Part shown: in pieces, positions 41,748-52,300 of the stretch
Layout: every line of letters begins with the position of its first letter
Position numbering within the stretch: the stretch's first letter is position 1
The notes under the pieces: model-generated
The model's input: only the letters and a program-made list of their open reading frames with translations
Database searches by the model: none
What the model was told of the DNA's origin: nothing
Source: Rhynchopus sp. YZ270_cl-10
Lineage: Eukaryota; Euglenozoa; Diplonemea; Diplonemida; Diplonemidae
Assembly: GCA_964035575.1 (NCBI GenBank)
Contig: OZ037858.1
Coordinates: 186,001-250,000 of the forward strand
Reading direction: 5' to 3'
DNA: 64,000 nucleotides
Made by a program: the position numbers and the translations under genes

Positions 41748-42728
41748 CTAACTTTGCTCCTCCTCCCTCTTCTTCCCCCAGGTCTTTTTCACCATTCGCG
41801 TATACGGAGAATCCTCATACGAGGGTGAATACACAAAGGAGGCCCCACACCCGTGGGACATGGTTTCCTTTAGGCAGAGGAGGAGTGGGCTGTCCCGCCA
41901 GGGGATAAACTTGTTTGGCTTCCACCACAAGGAGAAGAGCCTGTGGATGTGTGTAAACTGCGAGCCGTTCAGGGGGCGGTTACGTTCCTCTGAAGAGCAG
42001 GACACAACGTTTACGAGCACAGACACACCCTCCTTCACAATGCGGAACCTCCGTACCACTGACTCCACTGTGTTGACCGACCCCACCACATTTGGCACAG
42101 CCTCCACCTCCACCTCGGTGATAGGCGGCCTACCTTCCGCACGCAATACAATATGCACACCCTGCAGATACCTCACCTGAACCGCCTGCCTCTTTACATC
42201 CAACAAATCACACCCCGCAGGCTCATATGCACTGAAGAACACTTTATACCCTTCTGCGCAACACTGCTCCACGAGGTCATTGCAAAACCCTGACTGATGC
42301 GATAAAAGGAGTGAACGGGTGTCGCGAAAGAAGGCAACAGTGGAGTTGCTCTGTGAGGCGATATGAGACATTGTGGTGTTGAGAAGGAAGCGGACGGTGT
42401 CGGGCGATGCAGTATCGTATTGGTGGGTAGGGGAGAAGGCGTCGCAGAACTCCCCTAGACCGATGATGTTGGGGGTCGTGACGTTGCAGATCAGGAGGAC
42501 CGTGTCTCCTTCGCATATGTCCGTGCTTCTCATGGGCGCGCTGCCCCATGAGAACTCCACCGCATCTGTGACACCACCGCAGACGATGTGTGACACATAC
42601 GGCAGGGGTACGCCAAGTGCCACCGCACACTTCGACACAAACCCATACTTCGAACACACCTCATCAACGGAAACGCAAGCAACCTCACCACTCCCAGCAG
42701 GCCCCGAGGATTGCACATAAACATCCAT
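41748..42728 (-). CDS. hypothetical protein, 326 aa
   Basis: I do not recognise a family. The protein is globular-looking with 11 Cys, no signal peptide and no membrane segment. The N-terminal half (VACVSVDEVCSKYGF, VCGGVTDAVEFSWG) and the C-terminal WWKPNKFIPW stretch are the most conserved-looking parts. The start is supported by one of the best trans-splice acceptors in the window: a C/T tract ending TTTCCTCAG, 11 nt before the ATG. GC-rich codon use matches the neighbours. Confidence 0.7.
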   Translation of the reverse strand: MDVYVQSSGPAGSGEVACVSVDEVCSKYGFVSKCAVALGVPLPYVSHIVCGGVTDAVEFSWGSAPMRSTDICEGDTVLLICNVTTPNIIGLGEFCDAFSPTHQYDTASPDTVRFLLNTTMSHIASQSNSTVAFFRDTRSLLLSHQSGFCNDLVEQCCAEGYKVFFSAYEPAGCDLLDVKRQAVQVRYLQGVHIVLRAEGRPPITEVEVEAVPNVVGSVNTVESVVRRFRIVKEGVSVLVNVVSCSSEERNRPLNGSQFTHIHRLFSLWWKPNKFIPWRDSPLLLCLKETMSHGCGASFVYSPSYEDSPYTRMVKKTWGKKREEEQS

Positions 42729-42739
42729 TATTTAACGTT

Positions 42740-42775
42740 CTGAGGAAAGGTTGAGGGAGGGGGGTTGGGGTGAGG
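42740..42775 (-). promoter_or_regulatory. predicted spliced-leader acceptor (pyrimidine tract + AG)
   Basis: On the minus strand the C/T-rich run ends CCTTTCCTCAG at 42740, with a leader of only 11 nt before the ATG at 42728. No 5' splice site of the same gene is needed to explain it, so trans-splicing is the simplest reading. Confidence 0.6.
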
Positions 42776-42906
42776 GGGTTTTGATTAAAAGGGGGGGGCT
42801 TTTATTTGTGTGGGGCGTGGTCCCATTAGTAAAATAGTTTTTTTTTTTTAGAAAATGAATCTACAGGCAAGTCTTATTCCGCGGGGGGTTTTTTTGGGGG
42901 GGAATT

Positions 42907-44674
42907 TTAGTACTCAAACGCGGTTCCGTTTCCGTTGTCTCTGTTCTCATCTTTGTCATCTTTCTTGTCCTTTTTGTCGCGTGAGTGGAGGCCGAATGCC
43001 TCCTGGGACTGTGGGCGTGTTGCTGACTGTGGCGGCGGTGCAAGGGGAGGCTGTGTCGACTGTGCAGGCTCCGTGCTGGGTGTTGCAAACCAGCTCATAG
43101 GGTTAAGCATGGAAGTGATGGAGCCGAGCAGCGACGGCACAGCGGAAGAGACACCGGCGTTGCTGATATGCTTCTTTGCGAGGTCCTGTGGTGATTTTTT
43201 TTTTTTAGTGTTGCATTATATTTGGCGTCAAAACCTACAACGTTTTCACCCTAATACATTCTGTACACAAGATCACCCATTTTATTTTGAAAATCCATTT
43301 AGCACTACCAGAGACAGTCTTCGCTATGCAGAAAAAATCCCAAGAAAAGATAATACTCCATACCGCTTCAACAGACTGCAATATGAGGGTCCCAGACGGA
43401 ACCAAATCACAGTCGGCAAGAGAGATCATTTCTTCTGTTGTCGCGAACCGTCTCTTTGGGAATGTTGTGGTGAACAGGTAGCGACCCGCCTCGGAGTGGG
43501 CGAGCTTTTCACGCACATCGTTGAGGGTGGCTGTGGCGGGGAAGGTCTCGCGGGTGTTTGTACCGTTGAGGAGACGAATCGAGAGTCTGGCCTCGGTGTA
43601 GGTTCGTGGGGGGCGTGCTGCGGGCGCTGTCTCTACCTTTTCCGGTGTCTTTGCTTTAGGCTTGGGCTGCGGGGTAGGTGGGGTAGGTTCCGGGTCCACA
43701 TGCTTCTTCTTCGGCGCAGGCTTATGCACCCTCATCCGGTTTGTCCTCTTCTCATTCTCCTCCCGCTCTTCACGCTCCCTTTGTATTCTTTGTTGTTCAA
43801 CCTTTTCTGTCATTCTCTTTTTGCGTTCTTCTCTGTCTTTTGCAAGCTTTTCACGGTCAACTTCAACATGCGGTTTTTCAGAGGCAGCGGAGACAGGCTC
43901 GGAAGGCACTGTAGGTTCTACCACTTCGTCAGGCGCATCCCAATTGATCTTCACATCCTCACCGCTGTGCTGTTGAATCACCGCCTTCACCTTAGACAGA
44001 TCCGCCCCCTGCGACTGTGCAACAACACGACCGGATTTAAAGAAGATAAAGGTCGGAATGGAGGTCACACTGTGCGTCTCTGCTAGCTCCTTGGCCTCAT
44101 CGATGTCTACCTTGGCAAAGCGTGCCCCCGGGTGTGATGCAGGTAGTGCATCATACTCTGCGGCAATACCTCTGCACGGACCACACCACTTTGCGGAGAA
44201 GTACACCACCACCAAGGAGTCATCCTTTGCGTTGAGCGCATCCAGCTCTGAGACTGATGTTATTGTTGTGACGGAGCCAGAAGGCGGGGGGTTGGGGTTC
44301 GAGGCTCCTCCCATCTGCGACATCATAGCGTTGACAGCTTGCTGTGCCTGCTTCTGTGTGGTTTCGTTTATGGCGGAAATGATTGTGTCTTCGTTGAGGC
44401 TGTCGGTGATGTGTGTAAGAATAGTACCATTAGGTCCGACCAGAGCAGCGCTAATTGGGGTGAGGGATGGAAAGAATGCAGTGAAATTTGTATAGTCTGC
44501 AGTGCCATTGCGGAGACGTAGGGCACGTATGGGGAGGGTGGACAGTGCGGTCCGTGCAGTGTCGCTTTCGAGAAGGTCTTCATGTCCAGATGCTTCGAGA
44601 ACAACCACCAGCATCATACTCCCGGTTGACACAGCAGCAGACGCCTCTGCAGCAGTCCATTTGAATACTGACAT
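42907..44674 (-). CDS. UAS-thioredoxin-UBX protein (2 exons)
   Basis: Exons 44674-43364 and 43185-42907 join in phase (178-nt intron, donor GTATGG, acceptor CCACAG) to give 529 aa. Residues about 1-105 are a UAS/thioredoxin-like domain as in UBXN4-type proteins. A complete thioredoxin domain follows, with the active site AKWCGPC and cis-Pro SIPTFIFF. Next are a charged coiled coil (EEREENEKRTNRM and neighbours) and a UBX domain (ARLSIRLLNGTNTRETFPAT...), the usual p97/Cdc48-binding fold. The tail includes NPMSWF, a motif seen near the end of some UBX proteins. The protein probably links p97 to substrates through a redox-active domain. The ATG is 10 nt after CCACCTTTTTCAG. The intron contains an R3-like hairpin (43297-43330). 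Confidence 0.86.
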
Positions 44675-44684
44675 ATTCTTTTGT

Positions 44685-44706
44685 CTGAAAAAGGTGGGTT
44701 TTTGGT
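44685..44706 (-). promoter_or_regulatory. predicted spliced-leader acceptor
   Basis: The coding strand reads CCCACCTTTTTCAG, ending at 44685, 10 nt before the ATG of the UBX gene. Confidence 0.6.
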
Positions 44707-44808
44707 AAAATGAAGTTGTGAGTGTTGGGGAAAGAGAGAGAGGGTGGAGAGCTTTTTGTTGGCCAGTGAAAACGTTGTCCCCCCCAAATAAAAAGAAACA
44801 TTCGATTC

Positions 44809-46523
44809 TCATTTCCCGAGAAAGATGTTTTTATGAAAGGAGACCCCATCAGGGTGTTGGGCGTCTCTGCAGACGACACCTCGGAGCTCTGCGTCTTCGA
44901 GGATTTCGTGTGCGACGCGGGCGCTGACTTTGAGGCGTGCTGCGAGCGCGAGGGGTGTGAGGCAGGTGGCTGCGTCGTTGAGCATGGCTTGTAACTTGGT
45001 GTCGCCTGCAACGTTGTCCAGGCGCAGCAGCTTCGTGGAACCAACCTCGATAAACTGAATATTCGACCCCGGAAGCGACTGCAGCAGCTTGCACGCCTTC
45101 CACATATCATCCGGAGACACCAAATTCGTCCCACGCGCCATATTGTACAAACAAAACGCATCCAAAATCGACATCGTCCCATTCTGCCTCTCCAAAGGCA
45201 CCTGAAGAAAGTCTAGCAAATGCTTCGCAAGCTCTGTCGTATAACTCCCAGTACCCACACTGTCTCGGGTGACCACCGAAGACATCCCAAGCTCTGCCAC
45301 CAGCATGTTCAGTTCTGCCTGACGAACGTCGATTTCATCCTGAGAAAAGGTGGTGGTAAGGGGGTGGGGTGGGGGGAGTATGTGTGGGCCATACCTGCTC
45401 CTCGCGGTTAGCTCCTCGAGAGCTCGAGATTTTGGTCTGGATCTGTGTCAGCATAGTGGACAAGTCCTCTGCCATCCCCATCAGTGCATCAATGTCGCGG
45501 ACCGCGTCCTGCAAAAAGAAATGTTTGAAAAAAAGTTCGGGAAGCGTAAGATAACATCATGAAACATACCGACATCTTAGCACTCTCAGACGCATCCTGC
45601 GTCTCAAACTTCGTCACAATACCATTAATCCCCCCCATTGTTGATGCACTCCCACTTCCCTTTGTGTTTCCTCGCGCACCTGAAACCGGCACCAACACTA
45701 TTCTGTGCACTGCCTCTGGCGGCGGTCTCTCCGCCAACTGCGACAACACTGGAGATATGGCCAATGCGTTCTTCCCCTTCTCCAGCAAGACAAGCGTGTT
45801 TTCCGATGAGGTGTTGGGTTGCAGATCGATCCGTGCCCCAGCGTTTGCATTGGCACGCACTGTAAGCGCCTGCACGGCTTCTGCGCTCGAGTAGTGAACC
45901 GTCAACTCATATGTCCCCGCAGTATCGCACACAAAGTGGAAGACTGCCTTTGAGAGCGGCCCTTTGCCTAGCCCTTTCAACGCCAGCTTCGCTGCACTCC
46001 CGATGGACTCTGTCACAACGAAGACATCCCCCTCCAACGAGGCCTTCTCTGGTGTAAGCGTCACGGTGCAGTCCTTTGGTGCCGCCGGTTTGGCTGGGGT
46101 TAACAGCGAGAAGTTTTTGATTGGCGTTGTTTTCCATGCCTGCGCTTTGAGGGCTGCTGTCAACGCTGTGCAGAAGACGTCCATGCCGTACTTCCTAAAC
46201 GATATTTTGAAGTACGCTGAGGACGGCTTCGCGAGGTACACCAACAGCTTCGGGTGGGAGAAGGAGCCGAGCCCGAACCACCGTCGCACATCTTGCGACA
46301 GAGCGGAGAGTGCACAGTACACACACTGCGACACATCCTTGGTTGCCTCCACCCACACCAGCCTGTGGCTGGTCAAATACACGGTTCCGTTCTCATGAGA
46401 GTCTCTCTTCTCTCCGTCATAGAACCCTACTCCCTCCTGCTGCAGAACCTCCACCTCACCTGTGCAATAGCTTGGCCGCCCGGAGGTGGAGATAGGCGTG
46501 GCGAGCTTCTGAAACACTTCCAT
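44809..46523 (-). CDS. ESCRT-II subunit VPS36 (3 exons)
   Basis: VPS36 binds ubiquitinated cargo and phosphoinositides through its N-terminal GLUE domain and helps form ESCRT-II on endosomes. Exons 46523-45570, 45508-45395 and 45339-44809 join in phase through 61- and 55-nt introns (donors GTATGT and GTATGG) for 532 aa. The GLUE domain shows VGFYDGEKR...GTVYLTSHRLVWVE. The middle has the GGINGIVTKFE family motif, interrupted after KMS by intron 1; the helices DAVRDIDALMGMAEDL follow in exon 2. The C-terminal winged helices (SYTTELAKHLLDFLQ..., TPLALAARLKVSARVAHEIL) are complete. The insert between the GLUE part and the winged helices is longer than usual (about residues 140-310). Confidence 0.94.
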
Positions 46524-47026
46524 TGTGTGTAATGTGTAGCATCCTAAAGGAGTGTAGGGAAAAGGGGGGGAAGAAGAAGAGGAGGAAGGGAGAGAGCTGG
46601 TGGGTACAAAAAGGGAGACGTGGTTTTGGATTTTGGGAAGAGGTCAAAGAGGGGCTGGAAAGCACCTCGAGAGAGGACAGAGTTCGCGTTTGAACGAAAA
46701 GAAGAAAATGTAATGTGAAAAGCTAAGCCCCGTAAGCGCTTAGTCACAAAAGAAAATATGGGAACGTAGAGAAGTCTCGGTCTGACCCTTTTTTGGTGTT
46801 TGAAAAAAAGGGTGGTATTGCAGACACGACGGAAAAGCAGAGATTCATGCAAAAAAGGGGCCTCTAAACAGAAAAACTGGATGTTCTGTACACACATCTT
46901 TCAAAGAAAACACACAATCTGAAGGCCAAATAACGGAAAATTTTCGTGATACCACAAAAAAAACCCCTCAAACCAGATTCAAAGATGGAGACAGACCACA
47001 CAACGCAAGGCGTATGCTGACCTATC
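46524..47026. other. gene-free spacer with an R2 hairpin
   Basis: An R2 hairpin at 46720-46747 (AGCTAAGC...GCTTAGTCAC). The right end (from 46544) is the pyrimidine-rich 5' flank of VPS36 on the coding strand, ending CACTCCTTTAG at 46544, 21 nt before the ATG. Confidence 0.55.
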
Positions 47027-47947
47027 TTAGTCTTTAACCAACCCAGACTCAAGCCGCTTCGACACTAATGCGAACTGAGTCTCCAGGTGCAGCAGATCCT
47101 GGTCTGTCGGCTGACTTGCCCGGAACCCCTCCTCGCGGTAGGCGCTGCAGAAGCCGTTCAGCTCTGCACAACGTTCCTTCACAATGCCCTCCCTCAGCAC
47201 GTCCTCCTCCGAGGATATGACCGACAGCCTATGGATTGCGTCGGCAAGACGCGACCCCAGGTCTCTACGCTCCAAGATGACGGCCTCAATTCGCTTTGTG
47301 TTCGCAAGACACGAATCAATCTTTTGCGTCCATTCCACGACCTCTGGCGTTGTGTCCTCTTCCGTTGAATACAACGGAGGCAATGCTGTGGTCGTGACGT
47401 CTGTCCCCTCTGTTTCTGACCCATCACTGTGATATCCTACGTCAGAGATTTCGGTAAACCCCTTAACGTTGGTGGACGGCAGCACCGACTCATTGTAGAA
47501 GGTCAGCAAATCCGCAGCCCTTTCCTGTTTCAGCCGCTTTTCCTTCTGTTTTTTGAGTATTTTGAGGCGTTCTGATGCGTCCCGTTCTTCGTGTTGGATT
47601 TGCTCTGTGCGGTTTTGCTGTTGTGAGGAATAATAGTGGCATTTGCTTTCGAGCTCGCAGATTATTCGTTCGTCTTCAATGCGTTGAAGGCGGAGTTCTT
47701 CAGTGTCGCGTTGTGGGGTAGTGTCGTGTGGTGGTGTCGCAGGGCGTTCGGGAAGGCTCTGCTGTTGATGCATCTGCACCTCGGGGGAAGGTTCCTGAGC
47801 CTTTCGTTGTTGTTCTGCAGTGCGTCGATTTCCTATCATCCCCAACCGCAGCTTCTGTTGCCGGTAAGTGCAGCTCAAAACTGCCAGTTCTGCACGCTCC
47901 AACTGCGCACCAATGTCATTTAAACAATTCAATTCATTTTCGAACAT
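47027..47947 (-). CDS. coiled-coil hypothetical protein, 306 aa
   Basis: Mostly coiled coil: a Gln/Glu/Arg-rich stretch at about 75-150 (RLQRIEDERIICELESK, LKILKKQKEKRLKQER) and a second from about 215. The two are separated by an acidic low-complexity spacer (GYHSDGSETEGTD). No recognised domain. The start is well fixed by a long CT tract ending in TTTTAG, 9 nt upstream. Given the flagellar-rod-like gene elsewhere in the array, a cytoskeletal role is possible but not shown. Confidence 0.7.
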   Translation of the reverse strand: MFENELNCLNDIGAQLERAELAVLSCTYRQQKLRLGMIGNRRTAEQQRKAQEPSPEVQMHQQQSLPERPATPPHDTTPQRDTEELRLQRIEDERIICELESKCHYYSSQQQNRTEQIQHEERDASERLKILKKQKEKRLKQERAADLLTFYNESVLPSTNVKGFTEISDVGYHSDGSETEGTDVTTTALPPLYSTEEDTTPEVVEWTQKIDSCLANTKRIEAVILERRDLGSRLADAIHRLSVISSEEDVLREGIVKERCAELNGFCSAYREEGFRASQPTDQDLLHLETQFALVSKRLESGLVKD

Positions 47948-49397
47948 TCTAAAAGGCTAAAAGAGAGAGAGAAAAGGGTGTGGGTGTTGTTACATCTCTG
48001 AATTGGAGGAGGGGGGGGTGGGAGAGAGGGTTGGAGGGGGAGGTGGGGAAATCAAATAATGGGTTTGTTGGCTTTATTGTTTTTAGGGAGGGTTGATTGG
48101 GATTGAGGGGGAAGGGGGGGGGGGTTGTGTTTTGTTGTGCAGTGTAGACGACAAACATAAAAAAGGGGGTGAAGTTGGTCTTATCTCACTAGTGAAATAA
48201 TGTACGTTAGCGGTTTTGATTTTAGGTGTAAAAGTGGGTGCAAAAGTGGGTTTTATGTCACGAAATCATCCAGAGTGAAATAATGTGAAATCCTGGTCGA
48301 ATTATGCACATAACTTCACGCATGGCCAGTCTTAGGAATCACAGGAAAGATGTGATGTCTGTGCCCCCCCTTGTGGTCACGAGAGGTGCCCACACCGTTT
48401 CTGTTCCTTTGAAAATAAACAACTGTCAATCCACCGTCCCAACAACATCAGGGATGTTCGGGTAAAAAGGGCACCAACCGGGACCAGGTCCCTGACTAGT
48501 CTGAAAAGGCCAAGAAGCGCAGTCACACTGCCTCGGCAGAGCAAAAGAGAACAGGACTAGTACAAGTAAAATACAAAGGCCTCTCGTGACAGGTGTACCT
48601 GAAAACAGAGAAAAGTTTAACCGAAGCCACCCATGCTTGGTCACTCTAGAGAGAAGCTTCTGAAGGCACTTAACAACACCTGTCTGTAAAGGAGGTGCGT
48701 TCAGTGCAGTCCACGGCATGTAATCTTGTGCATGTGTCATGCATACCACATTAAGAGTAAGTGAAGGTGGTTTTCCACCTAATGTGCGGAACGATGTCAC
48801 ACCCCCCTGTCAACCGGTTGTGATCAGAGGTTAGCAAAATATAAACCCTGTTGAAGATAAACGGCGTTAGAGCCATCGATCTTCAAGGAAAAGAGACGAG
48901 AGTGTGTTTTTGTTTTCGTTCAACGACAAAAAAAAGACAAAACTTGAAAGATGAGCGTCATCTTCCTAAAAAATAAAAGGACTGAAAAATTATGAGAAAT
49001 TGAGGGGGTGGTGGACACTTTCAGACGCAAAAGAAAAGTTACCCTGCAGCATCAACAACAGTTATGTTCTGTTCACTGTGTTTAACTTTATTTTTTCTGC
49101 GCTCCATTTTTTGGTTTTCATTAAAAAAAGAACAAGATAGAAAAAAACAAGTTTACAGTACAAACGCCGCACCGTACATCGGCGGACGCAGACACTGGTT
49201 ATCGAACCCGGGAAGCACTTCATTGGCATGCACACGGTTACCACGGGGGAGGGGGGGTTTTTTTTTGGTTTTTTTTGTTGAGTTCTAGACAGGAACGCGT
49301 CCCGCCACTGCTTTTTTTTGAAAGTTTTCATAAAATAGAAAATATGAAATCGGAAATATCGCCACAACTCAATTACCTCGCGCACTTCTCTGCAACC
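47948..49397. other. gene-free spacer with R1 and R2 copies
   Basis: R1 at 48563-48600 (AAGTAAAATACAAAGGCCTC, CGTGACAGGTGTACC) followed directly by an R2-like hairpin at 48613-48648. A G-rich stretch is near 48010-48125. A tRNA T-loop-like word at about 49203 was examined and rejected. Confidence 0.55.
47957..47990 (-). promoter_or_regulatory. predicted spliced-leader acceptor
   Basis: A textbook tract on the coding strand: CACCCTTTTCTCTCTCTCTT then TTAG ending at 47957, 9 nt before the ATG. Confidence 0.65.
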
Positions 49398-52300
49398 TCA
49401 CGCAGTGTACATCTGAAGCCCTGTCCATGCACCATCCACAAGGGGATCCGTAAGAGCGCCTTTCTCCGCCAACATGACGCGAAACTGTTTTATTTTTTTT
49501 GGTGATTTCCCCCCTTTTTCCTTTGATAAATTGTTGGAGTAGTGTAGTTGCCTCGGTTGTGTTGCCACAGTTGTGCAATCTCCACTGTCTCCTTTTTCGA
49601 AATTTTCACATACCAAATTCACGAGGAGCGAGTAATCTGGCGACTGATTGGCACGTATCCCTGAGGTATACTTGAGGAAGTGATGCAGCTGGAGTGGTGG
49701 GTGCGACTTGGTTTCGTTGAGAAACTTTTTTTTGCTGGCAATCATTTCTTTTCCTTTTTGCGCGTTTGGACGGAACGACTGCTCGTGAAGGGGGAGCCAG
49801 GGGAGGTGCCCATGATAGAAGAAAAAGAGCATATATGCCAACGAAACTAGATCATCCCTTGGTGACGAGGTACACTCCATTTGCACATGAACAGAGGAGA
49901 AGAACAACTGCTCCTTTGAACGAATCTTCGGCGACGATCGTGACGACGTCATTTTCAATGTCTTCTTATCCCTCCAGCACCTTGCCGAAGAGAAGTTGAC
50001 TAATACCAAATCCACCGGCGGCTCATCAGGGTCTGCACTCTTCAATAAGATATTCGAGGGACTCACATTACCATGCACGATCCCTTCATTGTGCACATCC
50101 TCCAAAATCTTCAACGCACGCAGCGCAATGAGACACACTGTCTTGCAGCTGAAGCGGTTTCCTGAGAAGAGCAATAAATCATTAAGACTAGGCCCTGCCG
50201 CAGGCAATGCCAGCACAGTCCCACCACTGTACGGACCAAACCAGAGAGGTGCGAGCACACCTTCCACCCCAGCGTCGGAAAGCTCCTTCAAAAATTTGTA
50301 GTCCTGCAGGAGAAGACTCGACATTTCTCTTCGTTCCTCCCGTTTGCGTTGTTCGGTCCGGTCTAGCTCAGTTGTGTACTCATAACTTGACCATTTCTTT
50401 GCAGTAGAATGTCCGTTCCCATGGTTCATGACATGACTATTTGCCGCCACCGTCCCAAACCCCCCCGGGTGCAAACAATGCTCTCTGTCGCCAAACATTG
50501 TGTGGTGGTCCTCCTTTGGTGTCCCAGAATACCCCAATGGAGGGGGGCTGGTTGGCAGCTTAAACGGCGGAGATGTCAATGGAATTGGGGAGAGACAGTC
50601 CTTTGCGTCCTTCGCCTCTTTTACTTCTTTGAGTTCCTTGAGGGCCTCCGGGAGGGGCACGACTACATCAACTTTTTCAGTTTTTTCTGCGTCCTCTGTA
50701 ACGCCATCTTTATTGAGGGGCTGAAGATGTGTTATTTTGAAGTTCAGGGGTGGGCTCATAACTGCACCTTCAGTAAATCTATCTCCTTTCGTTGGCGAGC
50801 CGTTCAACCGAGGGTTCCGTGCAGGGTGTGGTCGGACCACTGGAGAAGGACGGAAACCGCGTGTATTGCGTAGTGGAGGTGTGGCGACTGGCTTGAGGAC
50901 GTTGGGTGTGCTGTGTGGGCAGGAGGACGGGGTGGAGAAGGGTGCCTCGTCGATGTGTGTGGAGGTAGGTGTGGGGTGTGGTCTCTCGGGTGTGCCGTTC
51001 ATGAAGGAGAGGGGCCTGACGTTGCCTTGGTAGATGAGGGAGGACATTGTGCCAGAGAAGGGGATGTGCTTTTTCTCGATTTTGAGGACGACCTTGCGGT
51101 ACCCGGTCTCGCCAGCGTAGGCGCCGCTGTAGATCTTATTGGAATTCGTCATTTTTTGCACAAAACGGAGTCGAGGGTTGATGGTCTCCCGTCTTTGCAG
51201 GGCGCTCTGCATAACGTAGTTCTTCCAGTTTTGTATCAAAGAGGACTGCACCAAGGTGGTGCCGCCAAACTCTGTGCAAAAAATTTTCCTCCAGATTGCT
51301 TCGTTTCTTCCTTTGTCGATCATGTGGCGGAGGGCGGAGTTGCACACAGAGGTTTCACAGAGGGAGACCACATCTAAGAAGTACAGAATCCGGAAGACAA
51401 CACCGTCAGACAGGCCTAGCAATGCCGACAGCCGATGCCGCTGCGATCCGCCGTTCGGCGAGCACGCAAGGTTCATCACCTCCGCATCCACCGCTTTCTG
51501 TGTCTTCGGCAGAGGTGGCCGTCCTGCCCCATACGCAGGCACACTACCCACCTCCGGCGGATCAATAGTACAACTGTCTCGATTGAACTCCCCCGACTTC
51601 AAAAACTCAGTAATATCCCCAGGATCCGAGACCACTGTATTCTTTAGGGTTGGAGATCCATTCTGCGCTTCTGTCACATACCCCCCTGGAAGAACGGGAA
51701 GCGAAGGAATACATGACGCATTATCAGGATTTTTATTTGATGCGCAAGGGAAACCTACGGGGCTGCCGATATTGCAGTATGGCGACGTTAGGGAGCTGCA
51801 TGCTTGGGGGTTGAGGTGTCCTCCCACAAAGGCAACCAATGGGGCGGAGAGGGGACCGCTTTCCGACGGTGCTGTAGTGAAATCCGGAAAGGCCTCTTCC
51901 TGCGAACTCATCATCAACGGCGTAAAGCACGCCTCACTCGCAGTACCGTCTCCAAGCATGCCCACACCAACCTCCCTCTCCGCCGTCTTATCCAAGGTTG
52001 GGAAAACCGGAGGCGGACGAAGTTCATGAGGACCTGGCGGCTGCATATCAGGGTCCGTCGACTGTTCACTAAACGACTCTGTCAAAAATGGATGACACAG
52101 AAGGGTATCCAACTCGGCACGCTCATTATGGTCAATCTTAAAACAATGTGACAACCACGAATGCGCTTGCCGTGAAAGGCCTCTGGGGATAGGGGGGCCT
52201 GACTCGGTGGTGGATATATAGTACATTGCGGCCCATTCGTTGACAAACTTTGCGTCGTCCCAGGGGGGTCTTCCGGATCCCATCTCCACTATGGTGCAGC

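Noticed and set aside
49181-49240. tRNA-like word (GGGTTCGATAACC on the minus strand)
   Set aside because: The T-arm does not pair and no acceptor stem or anticodon arm can be drawn around it.
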